Source of the DNA: Asterias rubens
Lineage: Eukaryota; Echinodermata; Asteroidea; Forcipulatida; Asteriidae
Direction of reading: 5' to 3'
NCBI RefSeq assembly: GCF_902459465.1
Contig: NC_047063.1
Span: 23,047,055-23,111,054 of the forward strand
Length of the DNA stretch: 64,000 nucleotides
The stretch's first letter is position 1. Each line of letters begins with the position of its first letter. Shown here one piece after another: positions 47,592 through 59,401 of the stretch. The notes below the pieces were generated by a model that saw only the letters and a program-made list of their open reading frames with translations, did not search any database and was not told the origin of the DNA. The position numbers were made by a program, and so were the translations under genes.

Positions 47592-49179
47592 CTCTGAATT
47601 GGTCTGGGCACAAGTTAATAATATAACATTTCTGTTCGATTAATTAGATTTCATTTCAAAGCTTCATAAAAGCTCCTTTAACTCGGTGGCTATTTACAAT
47701 CTTTTCCATTAACTATAAGATATTTTGGACAATCCTCATCCACAAATCATGAGCAACTCTGACCATGTATAAACAATTTAAAACTCCGCACAATGCTTTC
47801 AAATACTAGTAGGTATACCTTTATTTTCTGTTGAAGGTTTAGTTTTAGGTTTAGTTATGTTAGACTCTACAATGGCATATTATAAATATAAAAATACAAA
47901 TCGATACATAAGGGAACAAAGAAGCAAAATAGCTTTACAAAAATACCAAACCAGTGAGTGGTGAGGAGGAACAGCAACAGGTGACCAGCACCTCTACAAA
48001 ACCTTCCTGCATCAAATAATGCTCCCTAATTACCACCCGCAGTTAAAAGAAAACACCCATTCCACTATAAAATAATATATAAAACAAATAAAATAGGGGG
48101 TGCTTGAAGGCGGGACTGACAGTTATAAACGACAACAAGAGTATACGGGCAATGTGACTTTAATTCAGGTTGCGGTAACGTCCAGTCTAATTTTAGTGTG
48201 TAGCTATGTTCATGAAAACTTGGTTTAGAATTCTTGAGTTTATAAAGACAGTTGGTATCGTCTCCCACATTCCAAAACCTGCTCCAGCGGCAGTAGATTG
48301 CAAGACAACATTCTCAGGAACAAGTCTACATAGCAACCATTGTGATACCGTAAACTGGTTATTATAGACCTTTATCACGGTGTGGTGAATCTTGATTTTC
48401 CTCCATTACAACTCATTGTAACCAAACTGAGACTGGCCGAAATAATAGTCTGGTGCCATGCGCAATGAATGTTAGCACTCATGTCTGTTATTGAAAACGG
48501 GGAACATGACCAATAAGGTGACAGCGCGATAAAGGTATGTACTTTCACCCTCACCATCATCCTCGTGTATCTAAGGAGTTATTTTGGCTTTCAGAGGTAT
48601 TCCGAACCCCAAGTTTTAAAGTTTGCAACGGTCCACTAGCTCAGCTTATAAATGCTTTTGTACTCTTAATGGAAGCATTAAGAATAAAGAAAGTCATCTG
48701 ACTTAATTATATATAAATTTCATTTTCTTGTTTTATTTATAGCATAACTTTTTTCTCTCTCAAATTTGTATGGTTCTTGAGAACGCAGAGTTTGTTAAAA
48801 TAAAAAAAAATCATGAACACTATTTGACGCCTTATTTCACAATGTTTATTTTTTGAGTTGTTTTGTTGTGTTTTGCCAGGGCGTTTGTCACACGAGGCAA
48901 TTTACAGGCAACCGGAATAGTCTATACCAGATTTGAAAAGGGGCCTTCTACTTAAATATCCTATTGCTAAAGACCAGTCTTTTCACTTGGTGTATCTCAA
49001 CATTTTATGCCTTCGGCCTCGGGAAATAAGTCCCTCTTCTGGTCACTCAAAGTCCATCGGGGGAATAGACGTACACTAGTTACCTTTATAGCCAGTCAAT
49101 ATTTGTATAATGGTAGCCTAATATATTATTATTATTTTTTTGCCACTTTTGTTTTCGTTCTCTATAATTATAGTTTCCC

Positions 49180-49211
<32 letters not shown>

Positions 49212-49440
49212 CGGGGGGGGGGGGGGTGGAAGTACCAAGTTTATCAGTATATATTTTTTGTTCCTGGGAGTCGGCCAGAACCCATTCCATCGGTATGATG
49301 CCGTCCCGTAAAGCTGTGGACCACACCCCTGTTTACAATACAGCCCACCAACGCCAGTACAACCCGCCAAGTTTCCCTTGTCGTGTATAACCTTTTTGTT
49401 GTAGCCCAAAAGGAAAAAAACACTTGGCTCAGTAAAAATA
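47592..49440. other. Downstream flank of the LKL-repeat gene, no gene seen
   Basis: AT-rich. AAGAATAAAGAAAG near 48,680 is a possible but distant polyadenylation signal. A family A scrap and a long T/G tract are present. Confidence 0.4.
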
Positions 49441-49872
49441 TGCACAAACAACGCCCTTGCTCATTTTGAATAAAAACTCGTTAGCCGGATCTAGGCTAAG
49501 TCCCAAATCGTACAAAGGAACACTTTGGTCTTGGTCCATTCAAGGCATCTCCTAAATTCCCCTCATTCTTCAAAGACGGACTTTGCCAAACAACAGGTAT
49601 ATGGAAATGTCTTTGTCATGCGAAGTGATGTTTTTGCGTTTCTCGTGTTGCAACGTGCTCCTCAACAATGGGGTGGGTGGGCGAATCGTGTGCAGTAGTT
49701 TTACACGGGGTGGCACGGACCATAGAGAACTAGAGGGTTCAGGCCACATTTGCGTGATGGACACGGCTCTACACTTGTCACCACCCGCTCTCCTCTAGCA
49801 AGAAACCTAGCAAATTACCTGTGTCAATATTCTACAGCAAAAGCAGTGCTTTTAGCTTTAATATTTTGGCAG

Positions 49873-50294
49873 CAGTGTAAATGACTTCCGTTTGTGTGAA
49901 ATGCTTAATTAGTTAGTCGCCACAAAGTTGAAACTTTTATGGAGACTACGAAAATTCCAACATTGATGTTGAGTTCGAGTGACCAGAGGCTCCGGGGGAA
50001 AGGGCCTAGCTTTCTCTTGAAGAAAGTTGAAGCAAATACCTCCACATCGGGCTTATTTCTCTGGAGCTACCAGTTGCTTGCTTCGTCAGGTTGTACAGTG
50101 GAAAGACATTTCGACAGGCGAAGACTGAAAACAGTGCCGTCTCAGAGAAGACGAACGGGCCCGCGGGACCACCAGAGCCGCAACGCTCAGCCCAGCGGAA
50201 CCAGAGAGCCGCTACCCGGTGCACCCTGCGCAGCAAGTACTGTCAAGAGACAGCTGAATGTGTGCCGTTGCAATGCAGTCCACAAAACTGAAAG
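49873..50294 (+). other. Exon-like repeat unit X1 (possible first exon)
   Basis: This is the first of six related blocks that begin after TTTTGGCAG with CAGTGTAAATG and end CTGAAAG before GTAAAG. All frames are stopped early, but near the end ATG opens a short frame to the donor (MQSTKLK, phase 1). That short frame recurs in most copies, which fits a 5' exon carrying UTR plus a start codon. No downstream partner was identified. Confidence 0.4.
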
Positions 50295-51345
50295 GTAAAG
50301 AAAGAGCCTTATAAATGTTTTCGAATTTCACTGTCTTTCTTGTTGTAGCTCAGAGTAAGTTTGTATAATTTACGCAACCTTGTTTCTTTTTACCAGTTTG
50401 GAAAAAGTTTCCGTATCCTGCCACCACTTTTTCATTCGTTATGAAATAAAATAACATTAAAAATCTCATTTAAACCTCATTTTATTCCTCAGATATTCCT
50501 GTTTGTAAAATTGAGTGAAAAGGTGGTGGCAGGAAACGAAAAGTTTAGCGGGAAAACTGGCGCTCGTGTTGAGCAGAGCACATGTTTTCCGCGCACAGCT
50601 TGTCACCATTAATATCCCCGCCCACCATGTTCTGTACCCACGTGGCCACGTGCTGCACGTGGGTATGTTCAACGTGAATTCAGTGTGCGCTGCCTTTTGG
50701 GCGCGTGTTCGCGATTGTGATTGGTCGATAAATACAAGGGGCGGAGCCTATTTTTTGTTTGCTTATTTTGTTGATGGCCGGTGTGTTAAGTCAGATTCAT
50801 AGAAATTGACAAAATTTTCCAATTCTATTAGCTGGTAGAAAAAAACATTCTAATCCGAAATTCGTCATAGTATGAGACAACACTGTAAATAATTTTGAAA
50901 GATTTTTTAAATATTATAATGTTGGCCACGGTCAGAAAATGAATTCCGTTTCATACTTTCATATTTTGGTTGACCAATAATTATATTTGCCTATTATTCA
51001 AGGCCACATTGCCACACAGCGGAAACTTATTCATTAATTTGAAATGGGGATTATACTAAAAAAAAGTGTGTTTAAAGTATGAAAATAAACATACCATCTT
51101 TTGACCGATCATTCACAACATGGGCAGCGCTTTGATTCTTCTTCGACCATTATGTTGTCGAGAAGAGACTTATGTTTTTGTGAAGAAAAAAGATAATAAT
51201 AAATGCTTGGGGAAAACACGTTATCCTTGCAGTGTTTCCTGGCATTTTCCAATTTTGTTTAATCGAAATTCATATTGCTACATGGCCCCCCGCCCTGAAT
51301 TTTTTTCGAGCGATTTTAATGAAAATTTCAAAAATTAACTATTAA

Positions 51346-51713
51346 AGATGCTATGTCAGATTCTTGGCCCCAAACATTCAAAAATAGATTTTTTTTTAGT
51401 GAATGGTATTACAAAGGGTGTCACCCGCTCTAACGAAAAAAAGTTTAACTTTTACTTTTAATGGTCAGGAACATGACAAAAATGAAAAACGTTTCTTATA
51501 AAACACATAAGAATTGGTCACGTGATATATTGTCGTGATCCCGACAAAAACTAATTTTGAGCACTTTATTTCACTGCTGCTAATAATTGGCGGATTTTTT
51601 AAGCAATTGCTCAAATGAAAGCTCATAACTTTCTCGACCCCAATCAAAATACCTATTGAATTTTAAATCAACATTTTGGGGTCAAACCGGCCAAAAATGT
51701 AAAATAGCATCTC
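51346..51713. mobile_element. Family G element, inverse orientation
   Basis: Shares GGTGTCACCCGCTCTAACGA and the GGTCACGTGATATA region with the copy at 39,081; extra central sequence. Confidence 0.68.
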
Positions 51714-52441
51714 AAAACAAAACGAAGATTTTGCCACTAACTGTTTTTTTTGGTCTTTATTGTTTGGTCAAAATGCTTGTTTTTTTTTACCCCAACATTT
51801 TTACCCCCCCCCCTCCCAAGTGCTATGAAAGTTAGCAAATTTGTTTGATTTGACACTAGTACGTGGCATTGTTTAATTCTGGTTCACTTTTGGGCGCTAA
51901 ATTTGTATCTTTGGGAATTTTCTTTATTTTCTAGTGATTCCTCTAAAAATGAAACCCAATAACTAACAACAACAACCCTGCTTTTGTTTTCTTCCAGATT
52001 TGTGTGTTTTCTCACAGCAAAACACACAAAACGACTTGAATAAAAAGACATTAGTATACCCAAAAGCTGCATACACCATAACTTGTTTTTGTCGCTTTAG
52101 TTTGCGGACATCTTGTAAATTCCCCGCATTCTTTAAAGTAACACTTTGCTAAACCGTATGCAGATCTCTTTGTTATGCAAATGAGACGATTCTGCATTTC
52201 TTATCCTGAATGAATGCAACAGCCCCTAGTTCCCTTTTTGACAGCAGCTGTATGCAATACAAAACACGTGTGGATTTACTTTGGTGCAGCGGACTAGGTG
52301 AGACACATAATGTGGTTTTACACATTGGTGCAGCAGACTGGATACATTTTGCTCACCCACTATTTCTTGTCTCCTAATTTGAAACCTAGTAAGTTGTTAA
52401 CTTTCTATAAAATGGAGTTTTGTTTTGCCTTATTTTAGCAG

Positions 52442-52940
52442 CAGTGTAAATGGCTTCTTCTGTGTGTGTAAAATGCTTCCAGTACGTCGCCACAGAGTTG
52501 AGAACTGAACTAATGTTGCCGAAATTGCCGACATTGATGTTGAGCTCGAGTGACCAGAGGCTCCGGGGAAAGAGGCCAAGCTTTCTCTTGAAGATAGCTG
52601 TAGCAAATCCCTCCGCATCGGGCTTATTTCTCTGTTGAGCTTCCAGTTGCTTGCTTCGTCATGTTGGCTTCAATATCTCACTCTTGTTAGTTGGATTCCG
52701 ATGACGAGGGAACACAACAACGATTTTGCGAAGACTGTATTGAACATTTTCCACTGCAAGAGCAGACGTACCAAGCCCACGGCACCAGAGCAGACCCACC
52801 CAGACCACGGCACCAGAGCAGACCCACCCAGACCACGGCACCAGAGCAGACGCACCCAGCCCGCGAGACTAGAGAGCTGCAGCACCCGGCCTAGCAAGGA
52901 TGGCTGCCGCCCATGTGTGTGAAGTCCACAAGCATGAAAG
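52442..52940 (+). other. Exon-like repeat unit X2
   Basis: Acceptor TTTTAGCAG, donor GTAAAA. It contains the conserved block that reads YVATELRTEL in one frame and three 28-bp minisatellite units (about 52,780-52,865). The last frame before the donor is MCVKSTSMK, phase 1, matching the frame of X1, X3 and X5. Confidence 0.4.
52780..52865. repeat. 28-bp minisatellite, three units
   Basis: Units of the form CAGAGCAGACCCACCCAGAC+CACGGCAC, the same ancestral unit as at 54,730-55,262 before expansion. Confidence 0.75.
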
Positions 52941-53779
52941 GTAAAACCCCAGACCTAATATTGTTTGGGAATTCCATTGTCATAATTAAAAAATTGTCAT
53001 TGGCAAGCACATTGTTGAGATTAGAAATTGGTCTTGTGGAAACTTTAAAAAAATATATTTCGGAAGAAATACTTTATTCTTTGCAGTGTTTTTGAGAAAA
53101 GCAAACAAAAATCTATATTGTGCTTTGCGACTGTTGAGGAGGCACTGTTTTCTTAAGTTTGTCCCCCTTATTATTATTATTATTATTATTATTTTTTTTT
53201 TTTTTTCTTTTTTTTGATCTTGATTTTGATCTATTTTTATCTTTTCAGCTTCAAAAACAATGTAACTGCCCCACCATTGTTTCCATTCAGATATTTTAAA
53301 GAACACAATGCCCCACCCCCTGATTCTTTGTAATGTTTATGTATATTGTTTTATCTCTTTTTTTTAGGGGGGGGGGGTGAACTCAATGCACTAGTACTGC
53401 AATTTGGGGTTAAAATAAGTTGTCTCAGCAAAATTCACACAACCATGCCCTTGCTTACTTTGAAAAAAATCTAAGTACTACAATACCAATATTTGATTTC
53501 GAAACCTCAAATTTAGAAATTGAGGTCTCGAAATCTGCAAGCACACAACTTCGTGTTAAGTTACTTTGTGTGACAAGGGTGTTTTTTCTTCCCTTATTAT
53601 CTCGCAACTTTGACAACCAATTGAGCTCAAATTTTCACAGGTCTGATATTTTATGCACGTTGAGATACACCAAGCTAGAAGACTGGTTATTGAAAATTAC
53701 CAATAGTGTCCACTCTCTTAAACAAAGAGCCAGCCCATTTTGTTTCGTGCATAAACTTTTCCCAACTGTTTTTAATCAG

Positions 53780-54029
53780 GTACCTTGGAGTTCTTGAGGC
53801 TAATCCCTCCTCAACTGCTGACGTTATCAAGATAATGGAACATCTCCACTCCTATGTGCCACAACCCAATGGCGAAGTGCTCCCAATTCTCTGCAGTGGA
53901 GACGGTCTCAGCATAGAGAGAATGGTGCATGCGAAGAGAGCCAGAGCCAATGGGGAAATCAAAAGAAGCCAGCTGCAAGGCCTTGTGGAAACTCCCCAGG
54001 AATTCCACAAGGAGATACTGCTACTGCAG
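53780..54029 (+). CDS. Exon of a DUF6589-like protein (isolated)
   Basis: A 250-nt open exon between TTTAATCAG and GTAAGG. It encodes YLGVLEANPSSTADVIKIME, then VLPILCSGDGLSIERMVHAK and RARANGEIKRSQLQGLVETPQEFHKEILLLQ. This resembles the segment of DUF6589 proteins (widespread in invertebrates, function unknown, often mobile-element associated) around the GDQLxxER...KRAR...LEGLVP...FH pattern; here the Q of GDQ is G. It starts in phase 2, so it does not join the phase-1 X exons in frame. No other exon of this family was seen, so it may be an orphaned fragment. Confidence 0.55.
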
Positions 54030-54393
54030 GTAAGGGATTGATAGCGCTTTTTTTTTTCCCCTTCAGTTTGCAGGCATCTTATATATTTCCTGCATTCCTT
54101 CAAAGCAAGACTTTGCCAAACTGTATGCATAACCTGTTATTACTCAAATAAGATGATACTGTGTTCTTATGCTGAGTGCCGCGCTCCTTTTGACAACAAC
54201 TAACTATAGTATCCAGTCCAGTCACCAGTAGGGGAAACATATTGGTGCAGCGGACTAGACACAAACAAATGGCTCTCTGAACTAACTTGATAGCCCTCTC
54301 AAAAAAAAAAACACTCTTTTTGTTTCCGAATTAGAAACCTAGTTAACTGTTAATGTTGCATATAAAATAATGATCTTTGCTCTATTTTGGCAG

Positions 54394-55337
54394 CATTGTA
54401 AATGGCTTCAGTGTGCGTGTACAATGCTTAAGTGCGTCGCCACAGAGTTGAGAACTGAACTTTACGAAACTGCCGACATTGATGTTGAGCTCGAGCGACC
54501 AGAGGCTCCAGGGAAAGAGGCCAAGCTTTCTCTTGAAGATAGCTGTAGCAAATCCCTCCGCATCGGGCTTATTTCTCTGTTGAGCTTCTAGTTGCTTGCT
54601 TCTTCAAGTTGGCTTCAATGTGTGTCACTCTTCCCAGTTGGATCCCGATGACAATGGGAATAAATACTGATTGGCGAGGACTTTACTGAACATTGCTCAA
54701 CTGCAAGAGCAGATGTACCCAGCCCCCATGACCAGAGCAAACCCACCCAAGCCTGTTGGACCAGAGCAGACCCATCCAACCCACCCACGGGACCAGAGCA
54801 GACCCACCCACCCACGGGACCAGAGCAGACCCACCCAGCCTACGGGACCAGAGCACACCCACCCAGGCTGTGGACCAGAACACACCCACCCAGCCCGTTG
54901 GACCAGAACACACCCACCCAGCCTGTGGGACCAGAGCGCACCCACCCAGCCCGTGGAACCAGAGCACACCCACCCAGCCCGTTGGACCAGAACACACCCA
55001 CCTAGCCCGTTGGACCAGAACACACCCACCCAGCCCGTGGGACCAGAGCGCACCCACCCAGCCCGTGGGACCAGAGCGCACCCACCCAGCCCGTTGGACC
55101 AGAGCGCACCCACCCAGCCCGTGGACCAGAACACACCCACCCAGCCCGTGGGACCAGAGCGCACCAACCCAGCCCGTGGGACCAGAACACACCCACCCAG
55201 CCCGTGGGACCAGAGCGCACCCACCCAGCCTGTGGGACCAGAGCACACCCAACCAGTCGTGTAACTAGAGCTGCTGCAGCCCTGCCCAGCAAGGATGGCT
55301 TCTGCCGCCGCATGTGTGCAGTCCACAAAACTGAAAG
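54394..55337 (+). other. Exon-like repeat unit X3 with expanded minisatellite
   Basis: Acceptor TTTTGGCAG, donor GTAAAG. The 5' half reads CVATELRTELYETADIDVEL and continues to LISLLSF before a stop. The middle is a long 28-bp minisatellite. The last frame before the donor is MASAAACVQSTKLK in phase 1. It is longer than its sisters because of the minisatellite. Confidence 0.4.
54730..55262. repeat. 28-bp GC-rich minisatellite
   Basis: About 18-19 units of CCCAGCCCGTGGGACCAGAG+CGCACCCA, some 27 bp. The unit has no stop in any frame, so long spurious proteins (PTQPVGPERTHPARGT type, and WVGALWSHGLGGC on the other strand) appear on both strands. Confidence 0.9.
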
Positions 55338-56069
55338 GTAAAGACCCTAGGCCCAATATATTTTGTAAATCTGATCGACTCATAATTAAGTCTGATCGAC
55401 CACACTTTCGAGATGGGACGTTAGTCTTGTGGAAAAATATTTATACACTTTGGGAAGTCATTTTATTCTTTGCAATGTTTTAAAACATACCATGCATTTC
55501 CCAGAAAACAAAAACATTGTCACATAATGCCCCACTTTCCGTTTTCAAGCATTTTGCATTTTGTAAAACTTGCCAAACTAATCATTGGATATGTAATGTG
55601 TGGTTTATACCATTAAGTTTATGGAATTTTTTCATGGATCAAAATATTCCATGATCTTTTGAAAATGCTTTTAAAACTAGCATGGAATGTGCTCCAATTT
55701 CTTCATCGCCCACATATTGTTAAGATGATACACTGTTCTTGCAGAAAAAGAAACAAAAATATGTTTTGGGAAAATACTTTATTCTTTGCAGTGTTGAGAA
55801 GCATTTTCCAAAATTTGTTTAAATTTTTTTAAATTCATAAAGCCATTGGCCCCTGTTATATCAAAAAATTTATGAAGGTTACCACAAATTGTTCCCTTCC
55901 CAAAGCTGTACTGGGTAACATAAAAAAAAATCGGAGAGATTGAAAAATTAGCTAATTAAAGGAAATTTGTGATTAATTATTTTGTCAATTTCCGGCCCCA
56001 AGTCATGTTTTTACCACATAATTTGAACATTTTCCATAAAAATAAGTGATTTTGGTTTTGTTTTGGCAG

Positions 56070-56142
56070 CAGTGTAAATGGCTTCAGTTTGTGCAAGGAG
56101 TTGCTTCAGCCGCCGTATGTGTGCAGTCCACAAACCTGAAAG
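56070..56142 (+). other. Exon-like repeat unit X4 (short)
   Basis: Only 73 nt between TTTTGGCAG and GTAAAG; it fuses the start and end blocks of the other copies. The conserved frame ends AAVCVQSTNLK in phase 1, but its ATG is TTG here. A different ATG (56,079) is also open to the donor. Confidence 0.35.
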
Positions 56143-56892
56143 GTAAAGACCCAGGCCTAATATTGTTTGTGAAGCTCATTGTCATAATATTGACATCATT
56201 TCCATTGTCAAGCACATTGTTGAGATGAGTCATGTAGAAAGTTTGAAGAATTATAATTATTTGGTAAAACACTTTATTCTTTGCAGTGTTGACAGGCATT
56301 TCCATTGTGACAAAGTTTTTTACAATTTTTCATGAAAAAGTAACACAAAAAGCTCAAGCTGTAGTGGTTAACATAAACACAAATCAGAAAAATTCATAGT
56401 TGCATTTTTTTTTTTAGGTGCTGTTATAAACTAAGATAAAATGCTGAATTGGTACCGCATTTTCTTTTTCTTTAAAATAACTTGTCTCAACAAAACACAC
56501 ACAACCACGCCCATGCTTGCTTTGATTTGAATTTTTGTAAAGTACTGAACAGCACAGACAAAATATATATTATAGCCCTGACACAGTTGCTTTTGTCCCT
56601 TTATCAGTTTCCAGGCATCTTGTAATTTTCCTGCATTCTTTAAAACAAGACTTTATTAAACAGTACGAAATCTCTTTGTTATGCAAATGAGATGATTCTG
56701 CATTTCTTACCTGAATGCAATGCCTTTTTTTGACAACAGATCCAGCTATATTCAGTGGGCAAAACACAGGTTTTAGTCTTCATGTGTACTTTAGGACTGG
56801 ACACTGCACGCATGGCCAGCTCTCTGCTGTTAACTTGCTTTAAGATTGTTAACTTTCTGTAGAAATTAAGTGGTTTTGCTTTCTTTTGGCAG

Positions 56893-57237
56893 CAGTGTAA
56901 TGGCATCAGAGTTTGTGATTTGCTTCAGTACGTCGCCACAGAGTTGAGAACTGAACTTTACGAAACTGCCGACATTGATGTTGAGCTCGAGCGACCAGAG
57001 GCTCCAGGGAAAGAGGCCCAGCTTTCTTTGAAGAAAGCTGTAGCAAATCCCTCGGCACCGGGGCTTATTTCTCTGTTGAGCTTCCAGCTGCTTGCTTCTT
57101 CAAGTGGGCTTCAATATCTCAATATCTCAAGTTGTGTCCCGATGACAGCGGGAGGACATTAAAAGAAATAATGATTGGCGACGGCGTTACTAAACATTTA
57201 GCAAGGATGGATCCAATGAAGTCCACAAACCTGAAAG
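56893..57237 (+). other. Exon-like repeat unit X5
   Basis: Acceptor TTTTGGCAG, donor GTAAAA. From the acceptor one frame is open for 89 codons, starting QCNGIRVCDLLQYVATEL and containing LISLLSFQLLASSSGLQYL, to TAA at 57,160. This is the best-preserved copy of the conserved block. The last frame before the donor is MDPMKSTNLK, phase 1. Confidence 0.4.
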
Positions 57238-57900
57238 GTAAAAAGACACCAGGCCTCATGTTGTTTGTGAGTTCCATTGTCAGAAACATGGGTGTGATCC
57301 TTTAGCTATACGACAATTTGGTTGGATTGCTTCTGACTGGTACACAAAACAGTTGGTGGAGCACCGGCACATTAATCCGGAGGTCTTTGATTCAAATCCA
57401 AGCAACTCCGTGCTGGGATATCGGGAAACTTGGTACCTTGATGCTTGTACTCAGTGACCAAAGTACTCAAACTTGAGTAGTACTACTCGTTCACCCGTTC
57501 AGTACTCGGCAGTACTTGATACTCGACTGAGAAATACTTGACTTGAAACACTGGTGTCTTTCTGAGAGTATAATTTATGCGTTAGTGGTCTTGAAATAAT
57601 GAGACCAGTCAAGTGAACTTGGGTCAGGCTTTGTTGCATTTGATACTAACACTAAATAGTGTCTTAAAGACATTGAATTTGGTGTAAAATTCCTCAAGAT
57701 TGTAGGGCTTCTATTTTAAAACTTTCACCGGACCAGAATTAAGTTAGAAAACAAAAGTTTTAACGGGATATAACTTTTTTCAGATTTTCTACATGTAAAC
57801 TGATTTCATTTGAACAAGCATTATTGACATGGTATGACTTTTATATCTTTGACATTCAACAGAATTGGAAGTTAATCACTAGATTTGGGGGAGTCAATCT

Positions 57901-58305
57901 TAAAGCCACTGAACTCTAAATTAGTAATATTGTCAAAGACCAGTCTTTTCACTTGGTGTATCTCAATATAATGTACATAAAAAAACAAATTTGTGAAAAT
58001 TTGAGCTCCATTGGTTGCCAAAGTTGCGAGAGACTAATGGAAGCAAAAAACTCCCTCGTTGCACAAGTTGTGTGCTTTCAGATGCTTTGTTTTGAGACCC
58101 TCACAATCTAGTTCTGAGGTCTTGAAACCAAATTCAAATATTTTAGTGAGAAGTTACTGCTTTTTTAAAACTACGCTACTTCAGAGGGAGCTGGGAGCTG
58201 TTTCTCACGATGTTTTATACTATCAACAGCTCTCCATTACTCGTTACAAAGTAAGGTTTTATGCTTACTAATAATCATTTTGAGTAATTACCAGTGTCCA
58301 ATAAA
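57901..58305. mobile_element. Family A element upstream of X6
   Basis: Typical interior (TTTGAGCTCCATTGG, CACAAGTTGTGTGCTTTC) with diverged ends. Other partial family A pieces lie at 1-110, 756-1068, 3873-4045, 21186-21336, 21723-21860, 24571-24712, 48972-49012 and 53480-53722. Confidence 0.6.
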
Positions 58306-58355
58306 GTCAGCATTTCTTTCTCCCATCATAATTGAACTCTCTTTTTTCGTTGCAG

Positions 58356-58459
58356 GTCTTTTAGATCTTTTCATGGACTCTGTCTGACTAGTGTAAAATT
58401 TTACCTGGTTGTAACACTCCGCCCAGCGAAGATGGCCATGTGGAACCAGACATCGAAAG
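58356..58459 (+). other. Exon-like unit X6 (divergent)
   Basis: It lies between TTCGTTGCAG and GTGAGT. It shares the GCCCAGCGAAGATGGC and CGAAAG ends with the X family. The short frame is MAMWNQTSK, again phase 1; the whole exon is also open in that frame (SFRSFHGLCLTSVKFYL...). Confidence 0.35.
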
Positions 58460-59401
58460 GTGAGTTGCTGTAATGATGAAGTTCACAAACCCTCAAGTTA
58501 GAAATCTCATCTGGATTTTTTTTTCTTGCCAAAATTCATTAATTTAACAACTGGCTCATTTATTTTTGCTTGAAAATGTTGCTTTGTAATCTATAACAGT
58601 TTGCCAGTTTATGATTCAATAAGGCAATTTACTTTCAGAAGTTGAAAAGATTGTTCAGTTTTATACAAGCCAACAGCAAGAGGTTTACCATTTTCAATTT
58701 CATAAATGGGCAAACATTTTTCAAATGATTGCGGTCAAATTTATTTCTATGTTGTGTCGTTTCTACTTCATATTTTCTCATAAAGGCCTAAAGGCAGATA
58801 TTCTAATATTCATTTCTACACTAGTCTTGCATAAAATCTCTAAGTAACGCAGTTCAAATGAAAAGAAAGCTGCCCATCCGTTCAGAAGAGTGGATAATTA
58901 AAATAGATGATGCTGATTGAAAACATTTGTTGAACCAGGCTGACTACTTAGATTTAGCAGACACTTTGTCTCAAGAGATTAACTGCAAACCTTAGTAGAA
59001 ATAAAGAGGACAACAGAAAGACCTGGGCAGACAATCTTAAGACATTTTTGTTTTCATTTCAAGGGTTGACAGAAACCTATCCAACTTTATGCTTGACAGC
59101 AGGCCTGGAAATATACAGAGGCAACGGAGGCCATGACCTCGGTTCCCCTTTTCAAATGTTTTCCATGTTGCAAAAATGAAAATAATAATAATAATAATGA
59201 TTACATTTATATAGCGCTTCATACTAAAAATAAGTTTCTAAGCGCTTCACAAAGTAAATATAAACGATTAAGTAAGCTAACGGGAAAATTAAAGCTAGAA
59301 ATATACAATAATAATACAAAAGGTACACGAAATATACAATATATAACAGGCTATTTAGAAGAGACAAATATCATTAGACTATGTGAAAAATTATTGTAAT
59401 C

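Noticed and set aside
54683-55383. Long Trp/Gly/Cys-rich and Pro/His/Thr-rich proteins on both strands (up to 228 aa)
   Set aside because: They are translations of the 28-bp minisatellite, which has no stop in any frame; no start context or domain supports them.
57350-57470. tRNA-like SINE head (TTGATTCAAATCC)
   Set aside because: Only a B-box-like string with a weak A box; not enough to call.
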